DNA of 7,812 bases. Origin: Syntrophaceae bacterium UBA6255. GTDB lineage: Bacteria; Desulfobacterota; Syntrophia; Syntrophales; Smithellaceae. Of the stretch, positions 1 through 6,191 are shown piece after piece. The stretch covers positions 8,491 to 16,302 of the forward strand of contig DJVN01000155.1 of NCBI GenBank assembly GCA_002441205.1, in the 5' to 3' direction. Each line of letters begins with the position of its first letter. Within the stretch, counting starts at the first letter, position 1. The notes beneath the pieces are model-generated. The model did not search any database. It saw only the letters and a list, made by a program, of their open reading frames with translations, and was not told where the DNA came from. Both the position numbers and the translations under genes were made by a program.

Positions 1-2397
1 GTCATTTTGATTATGGGCAGCAATGCCGCTGAGCATCACCCCATCGCTTTCAAGTGGATTATGAGAGCAAAAGAAAAAGGCGCAACCATCATTCATGTCG
101 ATCCCCGATACACCCGCACATCCGCCCGTTGTGATTTCCATGTGCCGCTTCGTTCCGGCACAGATATCGCTTTCCTAGGCGGTATGATTCATTACATTCT
201 TCATAATGATAAATACTTCAAAGATTACGTGCTCCATTACACCAATGCTTCGTTCATTGTAAATAAAGATTTCTCGTTTAACGATGGTCTTTTCTCCGGT
301 TACGATGCTCAGAAAAGAAAATATGAAAAAGACACCTGGACATTTGATAAGGATGAAATCGGCATTCCCAAACGGGATATGACTCTGTCTGATTCCCGCT
401 GTGTTTTTCAGCTGATGAAAAAACATTATTCACGTTATACCCTGGATAAGGTTTCCAGCATCACCGGCGTATCAAAGGAAAACCTCCTCAAGGTTTACAA
501 AGCCTACAGCGCTACCGGCGTTCCGGGCAAGGCAGGAACGGAATGCTACGCTCTGGGCTGGACACACCATACGGTAGGCGTGCAGAACATCCGTACCATG
601 TCGATTATTCAGTTGCTTCTGGGTAATATGGGTATCGCAGGCGGCGGCATCAATGCGCTGCGCGGCGAACCCAACGTTCAGGGTTCTACAGACCACGCGA
701 TTCTTTACAACGTTCTTCCCGGCTATCTGAAGACGCCATCCGCGTCATTGGATTCACTGGAACATTATCTGAAAAAATACACGCCGGAATCCAAAGACCC
801 GCAGTCGGCTAACTACTATTCTAATTATCCCAAATTCTTTGTCAGCTTTCTGAAATCCCTCTGGGACGACAAGGCGACAAAAGAAAATGATTTTGCCTAC
901 CACTGGCTGCCCAAGATGGACGACGGAAAGCACTATTCCACAATGCACATGTTCGATAAGATGTATGAGGGCAAGATTAAGGGATTCTTCGCCATCGGCG
1001 CGGATCCGGCCGTCAGCACGTCAAACAGCAACAAGGTCCGCAAAGCCCTTCAGAATCTGGACTGGCTGATCGGTGAAAATATTTTTGACAACGAAACCTA
1101 CCAGTTCTGGAGAGGTCCCGGCGTCGATTCCGCAAAGATCAAGACCGAATGCTTCCTGCTTCCCGCTTCCGCGAGCATGGAGAAAGAAGGGTCGCAGAGC
1201 AATTCCGGCCGCTGGGTACAGTGGAAATACAAAGCTGCCGAAGCTCCCGGCGACGCCATTCCCGTGGGTGAGATAGAAATCAAGATTATGGGTGCGGTCA
1301 AAAAACTCTATGCGAAAGAAGGCGGGGTATTCCCCGAACCGATTCTGAACCTGAAGTGGGATTACTTAAATGAGAAAGGACATTTTGACGTTATTAAAGT
1401 TGCCCATCAGATCAACGGCGTCTTCCTGCAAGACACGGTTATCGAAGATAAGGCAAAAGGGACGACGACCTTATACAAAAAAGGCCAGTTGGTTCCGGGT
1501 TTCGGCAATCTCCAGGCCGACGGTAAAACGGCATGCGGCAACTGGGTCATATCCGGAAGCTACACGGCAGAAGGTATGAACAAGATGGCATCGCGGGGCA
1601 AGGAAGACCCGACAGGTCTGGGCCTTTTCCCCAATTGGTCGTTTGCCTGGCCGGTCAACCGCCGCATCCTTTACAATCGTGCTTCCTGCGATGTCAACGG
1701 CAAGCCCTATAATCCCAAACGCAATATTCTCGAATGGAAGGGCGATAAGTGGGTTGGCGATGTGCCCGATGGTCCCTGGCCGCCGCAGGCAGATAAGGCC
1801 AAAGGCAAGTACCCCTTCATCATGCAACGGGATGGTCTGGGCGCTTTGTTTGGACCCGGTATGGCGGAAGGTCCTTTCCCCGAGCATTACGAACCGCTGG
1901 AAGGACCGCTGACGAAGAATCCGATGTCTTCGCAACTCAACAATCCGGCCATTGAAATCTTCAAAGGCGAAATGGATAAAGTGGCCAGCGCCAGCGAGAA
2001 GTTCCCCTATGTTTGCACAACGTATTCCTGCACGGAGCACTGGTGCTCCGGCGCTTTGACTCGCTGGCAGGCATGGCTCCTCGAGATGCAGCCGGAACTC
2101 TACGTGGAAATCGGCGACAAACTGGCTGAGGAAAAAGGCATTAAAAATGGCGATCGGGTTAAGGTTTCCTCCATTCGTGGCGAAGCGCCCTGTGTGGCCA
2201 TGGTGACCAAACGTTTCAAACCTTTTACGGTTGAAGGGAAAACGGTGCATCAGGTCGGTATGCCCTTCAATTACGGCTGGCTTTTCCCCAAGGACAGCAC
2301 CAGTGACAGCACGAATGTATTAACCCCAACCGTTGGCGACGCGAACACCTTCTGCCCCGAGTACAAGGCGTTCATGGTCAACGTGGAAAAGGCTTAA
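1..2397 (+). CDS. fdnG: Formate dehydrogenase-N/O type alpha subunit (molybdopterin catalytic subunit), 5' partial
   Basis: Catalytic subunit of a membrane-bound respiratory formate dehydrogenase, oxidising formate to CO2 at a bis-pterin Mo or W centre. The frame is open from base 1, so the gene enters from the left; 798 codons are visible. It follows E. coli FdnG from about residue 225 of 1015 to the end. Recognisable blocks are GSNAAEHHP near the start, DPRYTRTSA and RSGTDIAFLGG (codons ~37-60), ALGWTHHTVGVQNIRTM and LLLGNMGIAGGG (~185-217), NRRILYNRAS (~553-562), MAEGPFPEHYEP (~621-632), and a C-terminal molydopterin dinucleotide-binding domain (~670-798) ending GDANTFCPEYKAFMVNVEKA. The N-terminal Tat signal, the 4Fe-4S motif and the catalytic Sec/Cys (expected ~30 codons upstream) are outside the window, so periplasmic export and Sec use are inferred from the family. 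The TAA overlaps the Shine-Dalgarno of the next gene, which indicates a tight operon. Mo versus W cannot be told from sequence. Confidence 0.96.
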   Translation, partial: VILIMGSNAAEHHPIAFKWIMRAKEKGATIIHVDPRYTRTSARCDFHVPLRSGTDIAFLGGMIHYILHNDKYFKDYVLHYTNASFIVNKDFSFNDGLFSGYDAQKRKYEKDTWTFDKDEIGIPKRDMTLSDSRCVFQLMKKHYSRYTLDKVSSITGVSKENLLKVYKAYSATGVPGKAGTECYALGWTHHTVGVQNIRTMSIIQLLLGNMGIAGGGINALRGEPNVQGSTDHAILYNVLPGYLKTPSASLDSLEHYLKKYTPESKDPQSANYYSNYPKFFVSFLKSLWDDKATKENDFAYHWLPKMDDGKHYSTMHMFDKMYEGKIKGFFAIGADPAVSTSNSNKVRKALQNLDWLIGENIFDNETYQFWRGPGVDSAKIKTECFLLPASASMEKEGSQSNSGRWVQWKYKAAEAPGDAIPVGEIEIKIMGAVKKLYAKEGGVFPEPILNLKWDYLNEKGHFDVIKVAHQINGVFLQDTVIEDKAKGTTTLYKKGQLVPGFGNLQADGKTACGNWVISGSYTAEGMNKMASRGKEDPTGLGLFPNWSFAWPVNRRILYNRASCDVNGKPYNPKRNILEWKGDKWVGDVPDGPWPPQADKAKGKYPFIMQRDGLGALFGPGMAEGPFPEHYEPLEGPLTKNPMSSQLNNPAIEIFKGEMDKVASASEKFPYVCTTYSCTEHWCSGALTRWQAWLLEMQPELYVEIGDKLAEEKGIKNGDRVKVSSIRGEAPCVAMVTKRFKPFTVEGKTVHQVGMPFNYGWLFPKDSTSDSTNVLTPTVGDANTFCPEYKAFMVNVEKA

Positions 2398-2409
2398 GGA
2401 GGATAAACG

Positions 2410-3213
2410 ATGGGAAACGAACTTGTAAAATTGATTGATACAACCCTGTGCACCGCCTGTCGCGGCTGCCAGGTCGCCTGCAAGCAGTGGAATGAACTGC
2501 CCGGCTTTAGAACAAAACAGTTGGGCACTTACCAGAATCCGCCCGATTTGCAGTGGAATACCTGGACGCTAATCCGCTTCCAGGAATATGAAGATAAAGA
2601 CAAAAACTTTACATGGATTTTCCGCAAAGACGGCTGCATGCACTGCACCGACGCATCCTGCGTAAAGGTCTGCCCTAGCGGCGCTCTTTATTATACAGAC
2701 ATCAAGACAGTCGGTGTTCATCGTGACAAATGCATCGGCTGCAAGGAATGCATCAGCGCCTGTCCGTTTGATATTCCGCGCTATAACAAGGAGACGGAAA
2801 AGGTTACCAAATGCGATTTGTGCTATTCCCGCCTTCAGGAAAACCTTCCGCCCGCATGCGTTAAATCCTGTCCGACCGGAGCTCTGACTATCGGCCCGAA
2901 GGATGAGATGATCAAAAAAGCCTACGCGAAGGTTGAAAAACTGGGCGGCGATGCCAATGTTTACGGCGACAAATTTGTGGGCGGCACGCATGTTCTTTAT
3001 GTTTTGCAATTCAAGCCGGAAGTTTATGACGAGCTGCCGCAGGATCCGAAAGTGCCGGTCTCTACCTTTATATGGAAAGACGTACTCAAACCTTTAAGTT
3101 TACTGGCTGCCGGCGGTGTTGTTGGCGGTGCACTGCTGCATTACTTCATCCATGGTCCGCACAGACCCCATCCGGAGCATTATGATCAAGATACGAAGCA
3201 GGGAGGTGCATAA
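2410..3213 (+). CDS. fdnH: Formate dehydrogenase-N/O type beta subunit, four [4Fe-4S] ferredoxin-like protein with C-terminal membrane anchor
   Basis: Electron-transfer subunit passing electrons from the FdnG active site to the cytochrome b subunit. The 267 residues carry 16 cysteines in four cluster-binding groups: C14/C17/C20/C24, C76/C79/C84/C88, C108/C111/C114/C118 and C135/C138/C150/C154. This is the same pattern as E. coli FdnH, whose ligands are shared between paired clusters. GGTHVLYVL (191-199) is a family hallmark. One hydrophobic helix at ~225-247 is the usual C-terminal anchor, and a short His-rich tail follows. It is somewhat shorter than the 294-residue E. coli protein, mainly because the N-terminal extension before the first Cys group is missing. 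Start ATG 2410 is supported by AAGGAGG at 2396-2402, seven bases upstream and overlapping the fdnG stop. The next gene begins one base after its TAA. The symbol fdxH is also used for this family. Confidence 0.96.
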   Translation: MGNELVKLIDTTLCTACRGCQVACKQWNELPGFRTKQLGTYQNPPDLQWNTWTLIRFQEYEDKDKNFTWIFRKDGCMHCTDASCVKVCPSGALYYTDIKTVGVHRDKCIGCKECISACPFDIPRYNKETEKVTKCDLCYSRLQENLPPACVKSCPTGALTIGPKDEMIKKAYAKVEKLGGDANVYGDKFVGGTHVLYVLQFKPEVYDELPQDPKVPVSTFIWKDVLKPLSLLAAGGVVGGALLHYFIHGPHRPHPEHYDQDTKQGGA

Positions 3214-3214
3214 A

Positions 3215-3862
3215 ATGAAAAATAAAATGATAGTTGTGACATCAGGATATGAAAGATTTGTGCACTGGGCGCTGGCCATTTCCTGTCTGACCCTTTGCTA
3301 CACCGGACTGGGGATTATGTACAAAGAGTTGAACTTTTTGGGTTTCATTTTCGGCGGTTTGAAGGGTCTGGCAACCGTTCATGACATTATGGCTGTGGTT
3401 TTTGCCATATCGTTGGTATTGGCCATAGCGATGTGGTGGAAAGAAGCGGGTATATTCGTCTTTCCGGAAGACTGGGAATGGATCAAGGCGGCTGGCGGAT
3501 ATCTATGGCATCTGGATCACGTTCCCGAGACCGGCAAATACAATCCGGGCCAGAAGGCATTCTTTCTGACCGTCGCGTTATGTGGATTGTTGATGATCTG
3601 CACGGGCATTTTCATGTGGTATCCCCAAATCCTGCCCGCAGGTTTGATGGATTGGGTTTATGTTCTTCATGTGCTGGGTTTCGTGGTCATCTTTGCGTTT
3701 TTCTTTGTTCACCTGTACCTGGGGACCATCGGTAATCCCGGGTCTGTTTCCGCGATGATCAGCGGGAAGATGGAGTTGCCTGTATTGAGAATGCTTCATC
3801 CGAAATGGGTCAAAGAGATGGAGCATGAAGGCAAGCTCATAATCGCCGACGATAAAAAGTAA
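3215..3862 (+). CDS. fdnI: Formate dehydrogenase-N/O type gamma subunit, membrane cytochrome b
   Basis: Di-haem cytochrome b of 215 residues that anchors the complex and hands electrons to the quinone pool. Four hydrophobic helices are visible at about 19-35, 53-74, 115-134 and 147-169. The histidines expected to ligate the two b haems in the FdnI family are all present: H17 (RFVHW), H56 (TVHD), H152 (VLHVLGF) and H166 (FVHLYLG). The GNPGS segment after helix 4 is also typical. An upstream in-frame ATG at 3116 would overlap fdnH by about 100 bases and add residues unlike the family. ATG 3215 is preferred because GGGAGG at 3201-3206 sits eight bases before it and because the N-terminus then matches homologues. 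It is the last gene of the operon, 52 bases before a strong terminator. The physiological acceptor (menaquinone or another) cannot be read from the sequence. Confidence 0.95.
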   Translation: MKNKMIVVTSGYERFVHWALAISCLTLCYTGLGIMYKELNFLGFIFGGLKGLATVHDIMAVVFAISLVLAIAMWWKEAGIFVFPEDWEWIKAAGGYLWHLDHVPETGKYNPGQKAFFLTVALCGLLMICTGIFMWYPQILPAGLMDWVYVLHVLGFVVIFAFFFVHLYLGTIGNPGSVSAMISGKMELPVLRMLHPKWVKEMEHEGKLIIADDKK

Positions 3863-3914
3863 AGTAGAAAAATTTCCAGTAAGGAAACGATGTGGTTCAT
3901 ATTTAATTGACCGG

Positions 3915-3950
3915 GTGGCGCACATCTGATAGAAGGTGTGCGCCACTTTT
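3915..3950 (+). terminator. Intrinsic terminator of the fdnGHI operon
   Basis: A perfect 10-bp GC-rich stem, GTGGCGCACA (3915-3924) with TGTGCGCCAC (3937-3946), closes a 12-base loop and is followed at once by TTTTGTT. It lies 52 bases after the fdnI stop. Its strength argues that fdhE is transcribed separately, or only by read-through. Confidence 0.9.
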
Positions 3951-4130
3951 GTTGTGAGGCTCGCTGATAGTGAGACCCCTTGGCTACCGGGGACGTTAGT
4001 TGTAGGGAGTCTCTCTAAAAATGAGCATGGCGAAGTTTGAAGAGTTAGACAAACGATCCAGTAGCTTCCGGCTATCGGAAACAATCCCGCATGCGACACT
4101 ATGGGGGACTAATGTGTAAAAGGAAAAATC
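3951..4130 (+). other. Hairpin-rich spacer between the fdn terminator and fdhE (possible structured 5' leader)
   Basis: This 180-base stretch holds no clear gene but has several local pairings. CTCGCT (3960-3965) pairs with AGTGAG (3969-3974). CCCC (3976-3979) pairs with GGGG (3989-3992). GAGAC (3972-3976) can pair with GTCTC (4009-4013) to enclose the previous stem, competing with the first hairpin. TTCCG (4066-4070) pairs with CGGAA (4076-4080) across a five-base loop. It ends with the weak Shine-Dalgarno AAAAGGA of fdhE. I do not recognise it as a known riboswitch class, and a molybdenum-cofactor-type leader could be neither confirmed nor excluded by eye. I see no convincing promoter, although one must lie here if the terminator upstream is efficient. 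Confidence 0.35.
4021..4119 (+). CDS. Possible small ORF upstream of fdhE (32 aa), unrecognised
   Basis: ATG 4021 to TAA 4117-4119 encodes 32 residues starting MSMAKFEELDKR and ending TLWGTNV. It ends 11 bases before the fdhE ATG. A GGGAG at 4005-4009 lies 11 bases upstream of the ATG, a longer spacing than usual. The peptide is mildly polar, has no membrane segment and resembles nothing I know. It overlaps the TTCCG/CGGAA hairpin. It could be a leader peptide coupled to fdhE translation, a gene remnant or chance. Confidence 0.2.
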   Translation: MSMAKFEELDKRSSSFRLSETIPHATLWGTNV

Positions 4131-5009
4131 ATGACCCAAGAACAAACCTCCGAGATCAAAAATATCATTGACCGCGCTCTGGAACAGAATCCTGAGAATA
4201 AAGAAATCATTAAAGCGTTTGCACCGATTATCATCAGGCAGAGACACCTTGCCGAAAAGCCTTCGGAGCAGAAACTGGACTGCTCCGCGATCGATAAACA
4301 GAAACTCAAGGCCGGCGTGCCGGTCAGCCGTCAGATGAATTTAATACTGCCGGGCGATCCATTGAAAGAAATCGCTCTGTCGCTGGCCGAGGCGGTGAAG
4401 GAAGGAATGCCGCAACTGACGGAAAATATCGATCTGATAGCAGGCCTGATCCGGGACGATAAAATCAAACCGGCGGATTATTTCAAAAGTTCCCCGGATG
4501 GGGAAAGCATGGCAACCGATGTCTGGGCGAAAGATTTAAAAGTCTCTCCGTCCAATGCGTCATTTTTAATGAGCCTGGTCAGCCGCGTTGTCCTGGAACA
4601 GAGAGCCAAAGAGATAACGGCAGCCATCGGCGCCTTTGAGTGGGAAAAAGGGTACTGCCCGATTTGCGGAGAATTTCCGTCCATTGCGTTAATTGAGGAA
4701 GAGGGCGGAAAGCGCTTCCTGCATTGCTCCTCCTGTGGACAGGACTGGCGCTTTACGCGGGTCAGCTGTCCTTACTGTGAAAAGGAAACCCGGCAGGGGA
4801 TGGAATATTTCTATGTAGAAAATAAAAAGCAGGAATCGGCTTTCGTCTGTGACCAATGTAAAAAATACCTCGTAACCCTTTACCGGGCGGGCAATGTCTT
4901 CGCACGCGACATGGATGTTTCCGCAATCAGCCTGATTCACATGGATCTGCTCATGCAGAACAAAGGCTATGAACCCATGACCGCTTGTACCTGGAATGTT
5001 TTGAGCTGA
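4131..5009 (+). CDS. fdhE: Formate dehydrogenase accessory protein FdhE
   Basis: Cytoplasmic maturation factor required for activity of FdnG/FdoG-type formate dehydrogenases; in E. coli it interacts with the catalytic subunits and binds iron. The 292 residues (E. coli FdhE has 309) divide into a helical N-terminal half and a C-terminal rubredoxin-like metal-binding half. That half has four CxxC pairs: C176/C179 (CPICG), C199/C202 (HCSSCGQDWRFTRV), C213/C216 (CPYC) and C240/C243 (CDQC). The order and spacing are those of FdhE, including the L-H-C-x2-C block followed by a W and V-x-C-x2-C. ATG 4131 is the only reasonable start, because an in-frame TAA lies at 4110-4112 and AAAAGGA at 4118-4123 acts as the ribosome binding site. 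The first ~50 residues are poorly conserved in the family. Its place directly after fdnGHI fits a client relationship with that complex. No terminator is evident after its stop. Confidence 0.93.
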   Translation: MTQEQTSEIKNIIDRALEQNPENKEIIKAFAPIIIRQRHLAEKPSEQKLDCSAIDKQKLKAGVPVSRQMNLILPGDPLKEIALSLAEAVKEGMPQLTENIDLIAGLIRDDKIKPADYFKSSPDGESMATDVWAKDLKVSPSNASFLMSLVSRVVLEQRAKEITAAIGAFEWEKGYCPICGEFPSIALIEEEGGKRFLHCSSCGQDWRFTRVSCPYCEKETRQGMEYFYVENKKQESAFVCDQCKKYLVTLYRAGNVFARDMDVSAISLIHMDLLMQNKGYEPMTACTWNVLS

Positions 5010-5167
5010 TCGATTTAACATTGCCCGGAGCAGAAATTGACCCGGCAGCTTACGTCACGTCATGTATTAAATTATTCCTGAGGTCCACAATTTTCAAAAT
5101 AATCTTTTTATGTTAGATTACAACCTGAATTCTTTAACATATGCATTACAGAAAGGAGGGAATTACG
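5010..5167. other. Intergenic region between fdhE and the MBL-fold gene, with an inverted repeat
   Basis: No gene is seen. The stretch becomes AT-rich from about 5065. TATGTTA (5109-5115) and TAACATA (5135-5141) form a 7-bp inverted repeat with 19 bases between the arms. The right arm ends 11 bases before the strong Shine-Dalgarno AAGGAGG at 5153-5159. It could be an operator or a leader hairpin. TTGACC at 5037-5042 is a possible -35 element, but no good -10 lies at standard spacing. Confidence 0.35.
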
Positions 5168-5782
5168 ATGACTGTAAAAATTACGTGGCTTGGACATGCG
5201 AGCATAAAAGCAGACGACGGATCAAAAATAATATACATCGACCCATGGAAGGTCAACGGTCCCCAGGCTGATATTATTCTGATAACCCATAGTCATTTTG
5301 ATCATTATTCGCCTGATGACATAAAGGCTCTTTCTTCTCCTGATACAATTGTTGTCGGTTCGGAAGATATTCCCGTGGCAGAAAATAATAAGATGACTCC
5401 TGGAAGAACAATTACGGTAAACGATATTGTCATAGAAGCTGTTCCCGCCTATAACGTTGACAAACAGTTTCATCCAAAAGAGAACGGCTGGGTTGGCTAT
5501 GTTTTCACAATGGGAGGTAAACGAATCTATTGCGCGGGAGACACAGACCGAATACCTGAGATGAAAGGTCTGAAGGTTGATGTCGCATGTCTGCCTGTTG
5601 GCGGCACATATACAATGGATTCGGCCTCGGCAATACAAGCCGTTGACGATATAAAACCAAGGCATGTGATTCCCATACACTATGGCGAGGTTGCCGGTAC
5701 TAAAAAGGATGCGGAAAAACTGCTTTCGATTGAGACATCACAAATACATGTTCTAGACCCCGGACAGAGCATCGAAATTTAA
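5168..5782 (+). CDS. UPF0173-family metal-dependent hydrolase, metallo-beta-lactamase fold
   Basis: A 204-residue cytoplasmic protein of the metallo-beta-lactamase superfamily, closest in style to the UPF0173/UlaG-like hydrolases. Metal-binding features are visible: WLGHAS at 7-12, the signature T-H-S-H-F-D-H at 40-46 (H41, H43, D45, H46), GDT at 124-126 (D125 as bridging ligand) and H171 in IPIHYG. HPKENGWVGY (102-111) and LPVGGTYTMD (142-151) are also family motifs. All expected ligands are present, so it should be active, but the natural substrate is not known. An in-frame ATG at 5141 would place the Shine-Dalgarno inside the gene. ATG 5168 is chosen because AAGGAGG (5153-5159) lies eight bases before it and because homologues begin at the MxVKITWLGH segment. 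Codon use is more AT-rich than in the neighbouring formate genes. Nothing in the sequence ties it to formate metabolism. Confidence 0.9.
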   Translation: MTVKITWLGHASIKADDGSKIIYIDPWKVNGPQADIILITHSHFDHYSPDDIKALSSPDTIVVGSEDIPVAENNKMTPGRTITVNDIVIEAVPAYNVDKQFHPKENGWVGYVFTMGGKRIYCAGDTDRIPEMKGLKVDVACLPVGGTYTMDSASAIQAVDDIKPRHVIPIHYGEVAGTKKDAEKLLSIETSQIHVLDPGQSIEI

Positions 5783-5832
5783 TAAATAAAATTGAGCCGT
5801 TCATAATCATATAACGAAATATTTTAGAAAGA

Positions 5833-5871
5833 AGAGGGGATGGTTGTCCCCTTTGTTGCGGTCTCTTTTTT
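5833..5871 (+). terminator. Probable intrinsic terminator after the MBL-fold gene
   Basis: AGAGGGGA (5833-5840, partly wobble) pairs with TCCCCTTT (5847-5854) around a six-base loop TGGTTG. A run of six T's follows at 5866-5871, some 11 bases after the stem. A longer pairing of the upstream AAGAAGAG with CTCTTTTTT is also possible. It lies about 50 bases after the hydrolase stop codon, the right place for a terminator. The gap before the T-run makes it less certain than the fdn terminator. Confidence 0.55.
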
Positions 5872-6191
5872 GTACAAATTTAATAACCACAAAAAACTGC
5901 GCCCATATATATCCACAATATATATTATCAACAGCCAAGTCAAAAAGACTTGGTTAAACTGGTGCATTTAAGCCAGTGTACCACAAATTATTTCATCTGG
6001 ACTTTATCTTTAGCATTTCATTAAATTACCGAAATACTTATGTTTTTATCTATTTTGTTTTATGTCATTAATGGTATAAGTCATAATTGACAGAATTGAC
6101 AAGATAATGGCTTCCCGCTATGAAAACCGCATTAAGAAAAACAAAACTCTTGGTCATTGAGAGTTCAGATAATTGAAGATTGGAGATGAAA
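5872..6191. other. AT-rich intergenic region upstream of fdhF, with consecutive hairpins
   Basis: No gene is seen in these 320 bases. Three hairpins follow one another. ATATATAT (5905-5912) pairs with ATATATAT (5918-5925) across a five-base loop. CCAAGTC (5935-5941) pairs with GACTTGG (5947-5953) across AAAAA, extendable to 5933-5955. ACTGG (5958-5962) pairs with CCAGT (5973-5977). The third competes with TGGTGCA (5960-5966) pairing with TGTACCA (5977-5983). Further on are a promoter candidate (6096-6124) and a weak hairpin at 6146-6164 (ACTCTTG with TGAGAGT). The length fits a regulatory region for the first gene of a formate dehydrogenase operon. Confidence 0.5.
6096..6124 (+). promoter_or_regulatory. 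Candidate sigma70-type promoter of fdhF
   Basis: A perfect TTGACA -35 (6096-6101), a 17-base spacer and TATGAA (6119-6124, four of six to TATAAT) are followed by the fdhF start about 68 bases downstream. A second TTGACA at 6087-6092 makes a nine-base tandem repeat (AATTGACAG, AATTGACAA) but has no -10 at correct spacing. In AT-rich DNA such matches can occur by chance. Confidence 0.4.

Noticed and set aside
1471..2250. 259-codon open frame on the minus strand
   Set aside because: It lies entirely antisense to the conserved C-terminal half of fdnG, has no recognisable domain and no ribosome binding site that I could identify.
3116..3214. Upstream ATG extending fdnI by 33 residues
   Set aside because: It overlaps the conserved C-terminal anchor of fdnH, and the internal ATG at 3215 has a proper Shine-Dalgarno and the family N-terminus.
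3951..4130. Transposon remnant or miniature inverted-repeat element
   Set aside because: I looked for terminal inverted repeats and target-site duplications around the GACCCC and GGGGGAC ends, and no consistent pair of arms was found.
5950..5966. Sigma54-like -24/-12 site (TTGG, ten bases, GC)
   Set aside because: The GG and GC spacing is right, but only TTGG and GTGCA match the consensus. It lies within hairpin arms and about 225 bases before fdhF, so it is too weak to annotate.
6120..6176. 18-codon ORF just before fdhF
   Set aside because: It has no Shine-Dalgarno, and its ATG overlaps the proposed -10 element, so it would probably not be transcribed from that promoter.
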